In this document: positions 46,341 to 59,018 of the stretch, one piece after another | How positions within the stretch are numbered: the stretch's first letter is position 1 | Layout of the letters: every line of letters starts with the position of its first letter | DNA from: Tomocerus qinae | Lineage: Eukaryota > Arthropoda > Collembola > Entomobryomorpha > Tomoceridae | NCBI GenBank assembly: GCA_020055645.1 | Contig: CM034549.1 | Span: 5,704,001-5,768,000, forward strand | Direction: 5' to 3' | DNA: 64,000 nt | Notes under the pieces: model-generated | Databases searched by the model: none | What the model saw: only the letters and a program-made list of their open reading frames with translations | What the model was told of the DNA's origin: nothing | Program-made: the position numbers and the translations under genes

Positions 46341-46840
46341 CTTCTTGTCTTTATCGATTTTGTATCTCACTCGTTTCCCTCCAACTCTAAGGAACATGCA
46401 CCAATACCAATAACCGCACTCCGCACTAGCGAACAATAAATGCTTATAAAACAATTTGCAAAACTGAATATGATGCCAGACAAGTTTATATTGTCATTTT
46501 TTGACCACTTAAACAACTTTAACCTACGTTCCAGTCCCAGAACCTTTTTGCTGTCGAATAAGCTAACTTTGTTACGATGAATGAAACGGCTCTTTTTGAC
46601 AAAAATTAGGCTAAAAATAGTACAACTTTTTTGGATTTCGCGTGGATTTCGCGGGGGGGGGGATATTTACCCCCAATCAATGTCTCCCTAAATACAACCT
46701 TGTCTATCAGGGGAAGGTTGTATTATATTCAATAGTGTCTACGAGCCGTCTATATAAAATAACGGCGTGACCGTTTTTGCCCATTTACGAACTTGGCCTT
46801 GCTATTTACCTGAATATTGTACTCCTTGGCGACTTTTACA
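46341..46840. other. Pin1 upstream region; no gene called
   Basis: Presumed Pin1 promoter side. It contains a G run (GCGGGGGGGGGG, near 46650), which can be error-prone in assemblies. No coding frame is supported. Confidence 0.4.
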
Positions 46841-46849
46841 ATGCATCAA

Positions 46850-47260
46850 AGTCAATTGGGTATTGGATGGATACGATGGACTATGGACTAGGAATACCAC
46901 ACAAATTGAAAAGTTCCCTTTACTAATCCAATCTCCGTAGATACAGAGTACCGAGTGCACTGAATTGGCATTGGCAGGCACCATCCCAATAATGATAATA
47001 ATGTCGGATTTAAAGATGCATTATTCCTGTTACGTAGTATTCCCATTCTCAATAATCCCAGTCACATTCACATCCCAATGCAAATACGGAGTACCAAGAA
47101 CAATTCCAGGGATGGAAAATATTTTAGACTTGAGGACGCTGACAGGGGTTGTAAAAAATTTAAAATAAGGAAAATTTCAGGGATGGAAAAAAATTAGCAT
47201 TGAGTGCCGTTCCAGGCATAGAAAATGACAAATTGAGTTAGGCATGCATATCTATTACTA
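46850..47260 (+). mobile_element. Foldback family II C-module fragment
   Basis: It contains CTCCTTGGCGACTT, TCTCCGTAGATACAGAGTAC, AATAATGTCGGATTTAAAGA and CCAGGGATGGAAAATATTTT as in the other copies. The outer end (TATACGGGGAGAA) is missing. Confidence 0.75.
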
Positions 47261-47365
47261 GTAAAGTTACCCGTCCTACGGACGGGGAAGTAACAGAACG
47301 CTTGAATTCCTTAAAAATTTCAAAAATTTCAAGCATAAAATTTGTAAAATTTATTCTAATCAATG

Positions 47366-48443
47366 TGGAGTAGAATATGGAGTAGAATATGGAGTAGAAT
47401 ATGGAGTAGAATATGGAGTAGAATATGGAGTAGAATATGGAGTAGAATATGGAGTAGAATATGGAGTAGAATATGGAGTAGAATATGGAGTAGAATATGG
47501 AGTAGAATATGGAGTAGAATATGGAGTAGAATATGGAGTAGAATATGGAGTAGAATATGGAGTAGAATATGGAGTAGAATATGGAGCAGAATATGGAGTA
47601 GAATATGGAGTAGAATATGGAGTAGAATATGGAGTAGAATATGGAGTAGAATATGGAGTAGAATATGGAGTAGAATATGGAGTAGAATATGGAGTAGAAT
47701 ATGGAGTAGAATATGGAGTAGAATATGGAGTAGAATATGGAGTAGAATATGGAGTAGAATATGGAGTAGAATATGGAGTAGAATATGGAGTAGAATATGG
47801 AGTAGAATATGGAGTAGAATATGGAGTAGAATATGGAGTAGAATATGGAGTAGAATATGGAGTAGAATATGGAGTAGAATATGGAGTAGAATATGGAGTA
47901 GAATATGGAGTAGAATATGGAGTAGAATATGGAGTAGAATATGGAGTAGAATATGGAGTAGAATATGGAGTAGAATATGGAGTAGAATATGGAGTAGAAT
48001 ATGGAGTAGAATATGGAGTAGAATATGGAGTAGAATATGGAGTAGAATATGGAGTAGAATATGGAGTAGAATATGGAGTAGAATATGGAGTAGAATATGG
48101 AGTAGAATATGGAGTAGAATATGGAGTAGAATATGGAGTAGAATATGGAGTAGAATATGGAGTAGAATATGGAGTAGAATATGGAGTAGAATATGGAGTA
48201 GAATATGGAGTAGAATATGGAGTAGAATATGGAGTAGAATATGGAGTAGAATATGGAGTAGAATATGGAGTAGAATATGGAGTAGAATATGGAGTAGAAT
48301 ATGGAGTAGAATATGGAGTAGAATATGGAGCAGAATATGGAGTAGAATATGGACTGAGTGTGGAGTGGAATATGGAGCAGAATATGGAGTAGAATATGGA
48401 GTAGAATATGGAGTAGAATATGGAGTAGAATATGGAGTAGAAC
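47366..48443. repeat. 12-bp satellite GGAGTAGAATAT, block 1 (about 90 copies)
   Basis: Almost perfect 12-bp repeats with rare GTAG-to-GCAG variants. It ends with a GGACTGAGTGTGGAGTGG variant stretch that also ends block 3. Five of the six frames are open because only one frame contains TAG, so long frames here are not genes. Confidence 0.97.
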
Positions 48444-48625
48444 AAAGTGAGTAGAATATTCAGGGACAAAGTAGACGACATGCTCCAGAATATGGTTTCC
48501 CCAATTAAGGAATCGAATATCGGGGGTAAAGTATGGAATAGAACTGGTTGGGGGAAACCAGTTTTCTGGAGCACGTCGTCACCTTGCTAATGAGAGGCGT
48601 AGCCATGGGACCAATCAAGGCATCT
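48444..48625. repeat. Spacer between satellite blocks 1 and 2
   Basis: Homologous to the spacer at 49332-49536, but several segments are altered towards AGAATAT/GTATGGAATAG, which weakens the inverted repeat seen there. Confidence 0.8.
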
Positions 48626-49331
48626 TGGAGTAGAATATGGACTAGAATATGGAGTAGAATATGGAGTAGAATATGGAGTAGAATATGGAGTAGAATATGG
48701 AGTAGAATATGGAGTAGAATATGGAGTAGAATATGGAGTAGAATATGGAGTAGAATATGGAGTAGAATATGGAGTAGAATATGGAGTAGAATATGGAGTA
48801 GAATATGGAGTAGAATATGGAGTAGAATATGGAGCAGAATATGGAGTAGAATATGGAGCAGAATATGGAGTAGAATATGGAGTAGAATATGGAGTAGAAT
48901 ATGGAGTAGAATATGGAGTAGAATATGGAGTAGAATATGGAGTAGAATATGGAGTAGAATATGGAGTAGAATATGGAGTAGAATATGGACTAGAATATGG
49001 AGTAGAATATGGAGTAGAATATGGAGTAGAATATGGAGTAGAATATGGAGTAGAATATGGAGTAGAATATGGAGTAGAATATGGAGTAGAATATGGAGTA
49101 GAATATGGAGTAGAATATGGAGTAGAATATGGAGTAGAATATGGAGTAGAATATGGAGTAGAATATGGAGTAGAATATGGAGTAGAATATGGAGTAGAAT
49201 ATGGAGTAGAATATGGAGTAGAATATGGAGTAGAATATGGAGTAGAATATGGAGTAGAATATGGAGCAGAATATGGAGTAGAATATGGAGCAGAATATGG
49301 AGTAGAATATGGAGTAGAATATGGAGTAGAA
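48626..49331. repeat. 12-bp satellite, block 2 (about 59 copies)
   Basis: Same unit as block 1. It enters from GGCATCTTGGAGTAG and leaves by GTAGAACAAAGTGA, the same junctions as block 3 entry and block 1 exit. Confidence 0.97.
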
Positions 49332-49375
49332 CAAAGTGATTTGAATGTTTCCAGGGCTCCGCCCTCAGGGACAAA

Positions 49376-49493
49376 GTGACGACATGCTCCAGAAAACTGG
49401 TTTCCCCCAACCAGTTCTCCGAATCGAAATCGGGGGTAAAGTAGTTGGAATGAACTGGTTGGGGGAAACCAGTTTTCTGGAGCACGTCGTCAC
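49376..49493. repeat. 42-bp inverted repeat (foldback) in satellite spacer 2
   Basis: Arms 49376-49417 (GTGACGACATGCTCC..CCAACCAGTTC) and 49452-49493 are reverse complements with one mismatch, around a 34-bp loop. It looks like a small TIR element captured in the satellite. Confidence 0.88.
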
Positions 49494-49536
49494 CTTGCTA
49501 ATGAGAGGCGTAGCCATGGGACCAATCAAGGCATCT

Positions 49537-50215
49537 TGGAGTAGAATATGGAGTAGAATATGGAGTAGAATATGGAGTAGAATATGGAGTAGAATATGGA
49601 GTAGAATATGGAGTAGAATATGGAGTAGAATATGGAGTAGAATATGGAGTAGAATATGGAGTAGAATATGGAGTAGAATATGGAGTAGAATATGGAGTAG
49701 AATATGGAGTAGAATATGGACTAGAATATGGAGTAGAATATGGAGTAGAATATGGAGTAGAATATGGAGTAGAATATGGAGTAGAATATGGAGTAGAATA
49801 TGGAGCAGAATATGGAGTAGAATATGGAGTAGAATATGGAGTAGAATATGGAGTAGAATATGGAGTAGAATATGGAGTAGAATATGGAGTAGAATATGGA
49901 GTAGAATATGGAGTAGAATATGGAGTAGAATATGGAGTAGAATATGGAGTAGAATATGGAGCAGAATATGGAGTAGAATATGGACTGAGTGTGGAGTGGA
50001 ATATGGAATAAGTATGGAGTAGAATATGAAATTAGTGTGGAGTAGAATATGAAATTAGTGTGCAGTAGAATATGAAATTAGTGTGGAGTAGAAGATGGAG
50101 TAAGTGTAGAGTAGAATATGAAATATGTGTGGAGTAGAATATGGAGTATGTGTAGAGTAGAATATGGAGTAAGTGTGGAGTACAATACTGAAAGGATCAT
50201 AGAGTAGCTTAAGGA
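49537..50215. repeat. 12-bp satellite, block 3 and degenerate tail
   Basis: About 37 good copies to 49985, then longer, decayed units (GGAGTAGAATATGAAATTAGT and similar) to about 50215. Confidence 0.95.
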
Positions 50216-50339
50216 GTACTAACATCAAAGGAGTGTTTAGTTACCCGTAACCCACCATGAAGGTACCCCCTGGATTGAATGTCAAAATGCCACCTGCCGT
50301 ACAATTACACTTCAAAATTCTACATATAATTACCCCGTG

Positions 50340-53240
50340 AAAACTACACCTACACAACCGCACAGTCTGAGTGTACTTCCGTCGTTCCGTCCGTCCCCAC
50401 TATAACGTTCGAATGCAATTACGGATATTGACTAAACTTGGCAAAAACAATGCTTATGGACCACTGACGATCCCTATTGATTTTAGGGTAAATGGGTCCA
50501 TTGGTTGCTGAGAAACCGCGCGCTCACTTCGTGTTCATTTTGATAGTCTAAGTAGAAAATGAGCGTACTTCAATTCCGTTTCCTATAAACTGTTTCCGTC
50601 ATAGTATAAAATATCTCACTCCGCTTCGACCAAATTTAAGACTTTTTAATGAAGTAAATAAAACTGGAAAATAACTACAATAGGACAGAAATAAATATAT
50701 TTCGCATTTTTAGCTCGCCTGATTAAGGCAGCTTATAGAACCGCACAGTCTGTCCATGCGTCCGTCCGGACCCACGATACCTTTCGAACGCATTAACCGA
50801 AGTTTACCAAATTAAGCATAAGCAATGCCTACGGAGTGGTGACGAACCCTATTGATTTTGGTTCAAATCGGTTTATAAATTGCTGAGACACCGCACGCTC
50901 ACTTTGTCTTTATTTGATAATCAAAGCCGAAAATGGACCATAAAAATTTCAATTGCGTTTCCTATAAATTGTTAGATAAATTATAAAATATGTAACTCCG
51001 CTTCTACCAAATTTAAAATGCTATAATAACGTAAATAAAACCTGAAAATAATCATTATAGGACGGAAATAAATATATTTCGCATTTATATTTAAATTGAT
51101 AGCCAAATTAACATTGACTATCATTAATCTATTTTGACATTCTGTTGAATTTGATGGTCAACAATTATTAATTTTGATTTTCTGTTGATTTTCATAGTCA
51201 ACAATTATCAATTTTGATTTTCTGTTGATTTTCATAGTCAATAATTATCACTTTTGATTTTCTGTTGATTTTCATAGTCAACAATTATCAATTATTTTGA
51301 TTTATGTTTATTTTCATAGTCAACAATTATCAATTATTTTGATTTATGTTCATTTTCATAGTCAATAATTATCAATTATTTTGATTTATGTTCATTTTCA
51401 TAGTCAACAATTATCAATTTTGATTTTATGTTCATTTTCATAGTTAACATTATCAATTTTGATTTCATGTTGGGTTTCATAGTAAACAATTATCAATTTT
51501 GATTTTCTGTTGATTTTTCAAATGATATAGCTTCGTTTCCTTATAATATCAATTTTTTGAATTTTAGCTCGCCTGAATAAGGCAGCTTATAGAATCGCAC
51601 AGTCTGTCCGTACGTCCGTCCGTACGTCCGTACGTCCGTCCGTCCCCACGATAACTTTCGAAAGCAATGACGGATCTTGACCAAACTTATAAAAAACAAT
51701 GCCTATGGAACACTGACGATCCCTATTGATTTTGGGGCTAATCGGTCCATTGGTCGCTGAGATACCGCGCGCTCACTTTGTCTTCATTTTGATAGTCAAA
51801 GTGAAAAATGGGCATTAAAAAGTTCAATTGCGTTTCCTATAAATTGTTAGCGGGATAGTATAAAATATTTCACTCCGCTTCTACCGAATTTAAGATTTTA
51901 TAGTAAAAGCAAATAAAACCAGAAGTAACTATAAGAGGACGGAAATAAATCTATTTCGCATTTATATTCAATTTTATAGTCAAACTTGCATTATTCCAAT
52001 TTCTATTGATTTTCATTAATAATATTGACCGATTTTGATTCTCTTTAGATTTTCATAGTCAACATTATTCAACTTTAATTTAATGTTGATTTTCATAGTC
52101 AAAATTATTCAATTTTGAATTTATGTTGATTTTTATAGTCAACAATTATCAATTTTGAATTTATGTTTATTTTCATAGTCAACATTAATCAATTTTAGCT
52201 CGCCTGAATAAGGCAGCTTATAGAATCGCACAGTCTGTCCGTCCGTACCCACGATAACTTTCGAATGCAATGACGGATATTAATTAAACTTGGCAAAAAA
52301 CCATACCTATGGACGATCTCTATTGATTTTCGGGCAAATCGGTCCATTGGTTACTGAGATGCCGTGCGCTCACTTTGTCTTCATTTTGATAGTCAAAGTG
52401 AAAAATGGGCATTAAAAAGTTAAATTGCGTTTCCTATAAATTGTTAGAATGATGATATAAAATATTTCACTCCGCTTCTACCAAATTTATTTTGAATTTA
52501 TGTTTCATCGATTTTGATTTTCTATTGATTTTGATAGTAAAGATTAATCAAATTTGATTTTCTGTTGATTTTGATATTCAACATTAATCAATTTTGATTT
52601 TCTGTTGATTTTCATAGTCAACAATTATCTATTTTGATTTACTATTGATTTTTCAAATGATATAGTTTCGTTTCCTTATAATATCAATGTCTGAATTTTT
52701 AATACGTCGTAGCTACATATATAAAGACTCAATTCTGAAAGCTTGATCCGTACGTTCGGTTTTGTGTTACGTGCGACTTTTCGTCTACCAAAATGTGTAC
52801 ACGGTAACCTTTACTCAGGCGAGCTTCTGTTACGGCTTGCTGTAGGTTTTAATATGTCGTAGCTACATATACAAAGACTCAACTCTGAAAGTTTAATCAA
52901 AATCTGTACGCTCGGTTTTGTATTACGTTCGAGTACTTTTCGTTTACCAAAATGTGTACACTGTAACCTTTATTCAGGCGACCTTCTGTTACGGCTTGCT
53001 GTAGGTTTTAGCTCACCTGAATAAGGCAGCTTATAGAATCGCACAGTCTGTCCGTCCGTACCTCCGTCCGTCCGTACCCACGATAACTTTCGAACGCAAA
53101 GACGGATATTGACCAAACTTGGCAGAAACAATGCCTATGGACCACTGACGATCCCTATTGATTTTAGGGTTAGTTGGTCCATTGGTTGCTTAGATACCGC
53201 GCCCTCACTTTGTCTTCATTTTGATAGTCAAAGTTAAAAA
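50340..53240. repeat. Block of roughly 400-bp repeats with 40-bp minisatellites
   Basis: At least five copies of the 15.6-kb repeat (starting near 50370, 50720, 51570, 52200 and 53010, each with TTTTAGCTCGCCTGAATAAGG or CACAGTCTGTCC, GATAACTTTCGAA and GATACCGCGCGC). They alternate with arrays of TTTTGATTTTCTGTTGATTT-TCATAGTCAACAATTATCAA (51110-51530, 51990-52195, 52500-52680). No conserved coding frame is apparent. Confidence 0.9.
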
Positions 53241-55041
53241 TTAAAAAGTAAAAACTTAAAAAAACTCATAGGGAGACGCGAGAAAAACCAGAAAACAAGG
53301 AATATTAAAGTTTCTGGATAATCAGAATATCTCGTAAATTAAAAAACATATATGCCCCAGACTACCGGTTGAAATTGTTTTTGAATCATTTTTAGCATTG
53401 TGAAATTGGAAAGTGTGAGTAGAAGAAATAGTGTGTTGTAATTTGGTCGCTATCAAGATGTCTTAAATCTCAATGGTCCCACTTTCACTATTATAGATAT
53501 ACAAGGTAGAGACAAATGTAAGTCTCAAACTGTAAATATATAGGAGTATCGTAACTCATGTGCTAATTCTCTGCAGTCAATTAATTGATAGTAGAAGTCT
53601 TTCGATTATCTCCATTTGGTATCTGTCAAAGCCAACCTGCGAGATTCCCAATCACTTTGGATTTTTTGTGTTGCTTTAGCTTGGGGGGTGGGGGGTCACA
53701 CGGCGACAATTTTCCATAATCATCATCCCCGAAATTGTCGCCGTGTGGCGTCACATAGCTAAGCAACAAAAAATTCTGACTGTGCCCGGAATTCTAAACC
53801 CTGGATCAAACCACTATTGTCATTTAGATTAGTTTCAGCCGACTCTAAATTTTCCGAAAGATATTCATTTTCTTTCTTATGCAGTGAGGTATTTTCATAA
53901 TTTTTAATCCATTTCAGGAGAACCTTTTTGAATCAGGCCAAAGGATTTTCAATATTATAATTTACAGTATTTGTTTATTAATTTACTTAATTTATTAATT
54001 TGCGTGAAAAGATGATTTTGAAATTGTAATTTCAACCGGGAGACTGGGGCATATATGTTTTTTAATTTACGAGATATTCTGATTATCCAGAAACTTTAAT
54101 ATTCCTTGTTTTCTGGTTTTTCTCGCGTCTCCCTATGAGTTTTTTTAAGTTTTTACTTTTTAATTTATTTTATAGTTTTTATTGTTCATATGTAAAGTAG
54201 TTGAACTATTCTATTGAACATTATAGCGGTATAAGTGAGAATGTTTAGGGATGTTGTACATAAAACAGTATTTTTCCACTCCTGGAATATTTCCCCATTT
54301 CTAAAAAAAAAATTATGTCCCTGGAGTATTTTTCTAATTTTTAAGAATAATTTTCAGTCCTAGAATATTCCCCAATTTCGAAAATTGATTGAGCTTATTC
54401 CAATTTCTAAAGCATTCAATCCCTAGAATTTTCCCCGTTTCGGAAATGTCTATCTCTGCTACCTTTACCAGTCGACTGTCTATCATTTGTTCACAAAAGT
54501 ATTATAATATACTCAATCGAATAATGTCAGTATTTGGATTTATGGGGGCTCTGCCCCCCAACCCCCGCTAGGGGAATGAAAAGTGAGTGTTGTGGTTGTA
54601 GTTGGTGGTACCAGTAGTAATTCAATCCTTTGGATTAGTATTATGCAACGGTATTCAGTCACCGTGTGTATTACTATGACAGAGTGGATTGAGAGGACGT
54701 GATCATGATTCGGAACAGTAGTACAGTAGTACACTATACTACTACTGCACTACTGCACTGTATCTACGGAAACTAAATTTGACAATTGAATTATGCTAAC
54801 CAAACAAGGTCACAACCGAATCTTCGGGCTCTAGCGGGAGAACCGGTCCTCCGACAGAGTTGCTGAATTAAAGCGCACTCCGTCGAGGAATTGTTTACTA
54901 ATTTTGTCTCTATAATTTTTGCCGAGAAGTTTCAAGTTTTCGAGAAAACCCTCCTGACGATTTTCAAACCCTCACCCAACCTCATACATAGGGATTGACA
55001 AATCCTGAGAGCAGTTAGCCTGCCTCGAATGTCTCCCTATG
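53241..55041 (-). mobile_element. Foldback family I copy Id: core plus inverted wing
   Basis: Core 53267-54137 with its two inverted CATAGGGAGAC ends; inverted wing 54138-55041 ending GTCTCCCTATG. It interrupts a roughly 400-bp repeat, which stops at TCAAAGTTAAAAA and resumes at AAAAATGGGCATT. Its wing is closest to that at 17991-18836. A hairpin insert lies in the core at 53697-53748. Confidence 0.85.
53697..53748. repeat. Short hairpin CACACGGCGACAATTT..AAATTGTCGCCGTGTG
   Basis: Inverted arms of about 16 bp around a short loop. It is absent from the related cores, so it may be a tiny insertion. Confidence 0.75.
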
Positions 55042-55095
55042 AAAAATGGGCATTAAAAAAGTTCAATTGCGTTTCATATAAATTCTCATGAAGGT

Positions 55096-55480
55096 CCCAT
55101 GAAGTCGGCTGTCGTGTTGGTGGGTGTCGGGTCCCATGTAGTCGGCTGTCTCATTGGTGGGTGTCGGGTCCCATGTAGTCGGCTGTCGTGTTGGTGGGTG
55201 TCGGGACCCATGTAGTCGGCTGCCAGGTTTGTGGGTGTCGGGCCTCACTTGGACGGCTGTCGTATTGATGGGTGTGGGGTCTCATGTAATCTGCTGTCAT
55301 GTTGGTGGGTGTCGGGACCGATGTAATCGGCTGTCGTATTGGTGGGTGTCGGGTCCCATGTAATCGGCTGTCGTGTTGATGGGTGTTGGGTATCATGTAG
55401 TCGGCTGTCGTGTTGGTGGATGTTGGGCTAGGCCCCATGTAGTCGGCTGTCGTTTTTGTAGGAGTCAGGTCGAGGGTGGA
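55096..55480. repeat. 37-bp minisatellite (CCCATGTAGTCGGCTGTCGTG-TTGGTGGGTGTCGGGT)
   Basis: About ten copies. As 37 is not a multiple of three, a long minus-strand frame runs through all three phases of the repeat; it is not treated as a gene. Confidence 0.92.
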
Positions 55481-55679
55481 ACTTCCACACTCCCAGTTAA
55501 AACGGCTGTTAGTTAGCATTACCGGGGAAGACGGAATAAGTGAGCTCCGGCTTATGGTAAAGGGAGGCTTATAGTCGCAGCTGGGACGACAACCCCGGTG
55601 CTTACCATATAGAATGTTCATTACTACTAATGCAAACATTTACGGTTTGCTGGCTGGTGCTGTGTTTTACTAACTTCAA

Positions 55680-56523
55680 GGATATCAACTATTTATCTCC
55701 CCTCAAGCGGGGGTTTGGGGGAGGCAGCCCCCAATAAAAATAATATTATCTTATTACATACATAATATGTTATTAATAATTTTGCGAAAAAATCAAACTT
55801 TTAGAGATGTAGCTCAAATAACATGCTCACTAGCCAGGAAAGTGTAAATGTTTGTATTAGTAGTATTGAGCATGCCTATTACAATTTGTCATTTTCTATG
55901 CTTGGAATCGCACTCAATGCTAACTTTGTTCCTTCCCTGAAATTCCCCTTATTCTAAATTTTTTACAACCCTTGTCAGTGCCCTCGAGTTTAATTTATTT
56001 TCCATCCCTGGAATTGTTCTTGGTACTCCGTATTTGCACTGGGATGTGAATGTGACTGGGATTATTTAGAATGGGAATACTACGTAAGTAACAGGAATAA
56101 TGTATCTTTAAATCCGACATTATCATTATTGAGATGATGCCTGTCAATGCCAATTCAGTGCACTCAGTACTCCGTATCTACGGAGATTGGATTAGTAAAG
56201 TCCATAGTCCATCCTATCCATCCAATACCCAATTGACTTTGATGCATTGTAACAAGTCGCCAAGGAGATACCAAACAATTTCAAAAATCATTCTTCCGGT
56301 TCCTACGGCTAAAGTTGAAACCGGACAGTTGATTTCAAATTAATGCACAACCCGCAGAAGAATTCTCTACGCTGTCGTATATGCCATGTTTTACAGAAGC
56401 TGCTAGTTTACGAGCAATTCCAGTTGACAAAATTTGAACCAGTAGTTAACTGCATACTAGTGGTGAAACCACACATTGCCCTTCGGGCAATGCGCTGCCT
56501 GCTTTGCAGTTTCTCCCCGTATA
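55680..56523 (-). mobile_element. Foldback family II wing with C end
   Basis: It carries the GC module (about 55699-55735), ATTATTAATAATTTTGCG, GGGATGGAAAAT units and a reversed C module ending GCAGTTTCTCCCCGTATA. No core is attached on its left. Confidence 0.8.
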
Positions 56524-56531
56524 AAAATAGA

Positions 56532-58172
56532 AGAATTGAAGCTGTGAGATGTAGAAGTCTAACTTTCAATTTTATTTTCGTTGCTATATGAAATTAAATA
56601 ATTTAAAAAACAAAACTGCCGAATTCTAAGATAGAAGGTAGCCGACACGCCGACACCTGATAAAGAGGATAAGGAAAATTTTCTATACAATGGCATTGTA
56701 TAAGGAAAACCAATGCGAGTTGACATGACTCCCCCCTCTTCCCCCATACAACGTGGCGTCATTCTCCGATATAACAAAGCAGTTGGATTTTGTCACACGC
56801 TTTTTTGGCGAATTTTCTTTAGATTTTCTGGTCGATTGCTCTGGATGTCATGAAAATCAACCCGAATTCCCACTATTTTGTCCACATGAGTGGGATAAAA
56901 TTCAGTCTTTTGTCAATGTGGTCAAATTTCGCCACGTTGTAAAGGGGTCATTTCAACACTCGCTGCGCTGGAGAAAACCATAGCAAAATGCAGTTTTAAT
57001 TAGTCATAATGAACTCGCCAGGTTTTACCCTATATATTACATGTTCCGTGCCCCTACCGGACAACTAACAACAGTCATAATACTCTAATAATCTACTAAT
57101 CCAGAAAAACTATAAATGTTATAAAGATTACATTAATCCAAAAATTAAAATTATTCTGAAGATTGTAATTTCAAGTTGCTTCACTTATATTGGTCTAAAA
57201 ATCATAATTTCGAATTTATAACTTACAGCATCACAAAAAAATTCTACTGTTTAAATGGAGTTTTAAATTACGAAAGTTTCAAATTGAAATTTATTTTAAA
57301 ACGATTGATTATAAACCTCAAAAGTCCAACTTGTAGTGTTTATTATTAAATATGTTTTTAAGGCTACGTTTAGACCATTATTTTATTTCCATAATAAGTC
57401 GTGAATATAATTCACACGTGTTGTGTATCTTGAATAGACCTAATAAAACGGGCCTTAAAATAGTTACATAGTGTTATAAATTTCTTTTGAAACTCGAAAT
57501 TTGAGTTAGCAAACATTTCCAATCTAGATAATTTTTTCTGCATGAAGTTATCCAATAGTAAAATATCTACAGCGGACATCGGAAAAACTTTGACTACGGT
57601 CTAGCCTTTTGTATTGAAAATTCAATTGGGTTATTAACAACTTACCCAGGCCATTTACCACGGTCCTATTTTGTAATCAAGGCATTGGAATCCGTTACTA
57701 TGACTGACTAGCTATTTTACATAATGCCAACCCGAGGCAGATCCCTATGGAAAAATGAAAAAATTAAAAGTGGGTGGGAAAGCTCACCAATGACGTCAAT
57801 TGGCGAGTGTGTATTTAAATAGGGATCCCCAAGTGGGGGGAATTAGGGATCGGCTGTTGTCATGTAAATTTTCCACTTATTTTCACTTGTTCCGAACCCC
57901 CAATAAATCGAACAATCTGCCATTCCTTTTCTAAAATATTATATTCTATATTCCTTGACATAATGCAAGTTTACTATCGAGTCCGCTGACCTCAATTTAC
58001 TATGGCATTTCTTTAGATTCCCATTGAAATAGAGGGTTTCCGTAATGACTTAGGTGTCGGCTACCTTCTAACTAAGGATTCGGCTATTTTATATTTCAAA
58101 ATTATTTAATTTCCGTTGTCAACGAAAATAAAATTGAAAGTAAGACTTCTACATCTAACAGCTTCAATTCTG
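56532..58172. mobile_element. TIR element of about 1.6 kb (GAATTGAAGCTGT ends)
   Basis: Left arm GAATTGAAGCTGTGAGATG..TTTCAATTTTATTTTCGTTG..GGTAGCCGACACGCC; right arm is the reverse (about 58040-58172). Arms of about 120 bp. An LTR-like repeat (57725-57922) sits inside. No transposase recognised. A fragment of the arm also lies at about 13030-13080. Confidence 0.75.
57725..57922. mobile_element. Possible solo LTR, nested
   Basis: TGCCAACCCGAGGCAGATCC at the start and CAATCTGCCA at the end, with TATTTAAATAGG in the middle and AATAAA near the end. Parts of the same repeat occur at 10925, 25246 and 29155-29310. TG..CA ends and the signal order suggest a solo LTR; no target duplication was found. 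Confidence 0.45.
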
Positions 58173-58371
58173 GGTAGGTTACGAGGAATGGCAAATTGTA
58201 ATTCGTAACAAAAAATTTAGCAAACTTGTGAATTGTGGCTTCAGACGACTTTAGATGAAAGATAATTGTCGCCTTGGCATTTTATTAATAAATTTAATGA
58301 AAGTTTCAGAAAACCTTGCATTATTCGTCAATGTAATTTTTTCGCTCCGGGTCTTCTATTTTGACTTGAAG

Positions 58372-58452
58372 CAAGGAGCTTGGACGGCGAGCTTCCCTAC
58401 TCGGCTCTCCTGATAAAGCGCTACTATACTATGGCAACGTCCATGCTCCTTG
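58372..58452. mobile_element. 81-bp hAT MITE, TSD ACTTGAAG
   Basis: A strongly deleted relative of 35531-35734 (CAAGGAGCTTGGACGG..ACGTCCATGCTCCTTG). Flanked by ACTTGAAG at 58364-58371 and 58453-58460. Confidence 0.9.
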
Positions 58453-58624
58453 ACTTGAAGTAAGTTTGAACACCAGTCTAGCTCAAACCGTTCTAGCGTT
58501 ATCATGCACATGGATTTTCGGACAGGCAGACAGAAAGAGTATGCCCAATGTGGGTCGAACGTAATAAGGTGATGTCAATAGCCAATTTCAACATCTATCT
58601 GCACCCAGTTCGAACTGGTGATTT

Positions 58625-59018
58625 CGAAATAAAATTATCTTATTACATAAATAATATATTATTAATAATTTTGCGGAAAAATCAAACTTTTAGAGATGTA
58701 GCTCAAATAACATAATATTTATCATTGTTCCGTAGATGTAAAATTTACATTATAAACCAGGAAGCAATGAACAATATTTAGGAAATGGGGACATGTTGAT
58801 TAGAAGTTTACTCAACCATTACATTACTATTCTTATATTTACAAAAATTTGCGAAGACTGCGAATAATGTTTTACTTGTAACTTAACTTAACTGTTTTAT
58901 TATCAATTTCCTACCTATATATATAATTTCGAAATATTCATAATCTGGTTAAAATTCTTGTAGTTCGTAGTTATATGATAGTTATAACCAGATGTATCAA
59001 TAAAAACAATAAAATAAA
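58625..59018. mobile_element. Foldback family II wing pieces
   Basis: ATTATTAATAATTTTGCGG and AAACTTTTAGAGATGTAGCTC as at 55.8 kb, then GTTATAACCAGATGTATCAA leading into the next core. Confidence 0.7.

Noticed and set aside
47360..50022. Open frames of 225-404 codons on both strands (repeats such as YSTP, SRIW, LLHI)
   Set aside because: They are simple translations of the 12-bp satellite, which leaves five of six frames open. No domain, promoter or unique sequence supports a protein.
55151..55639. Minus-strand open frame of 162 codons with repeated THQHDSRLHG-like text
   Set aside because: It is the translation of a 37-bp minisatellite cycling through three phases. It is an expected artefact of a repeat lacking stops.
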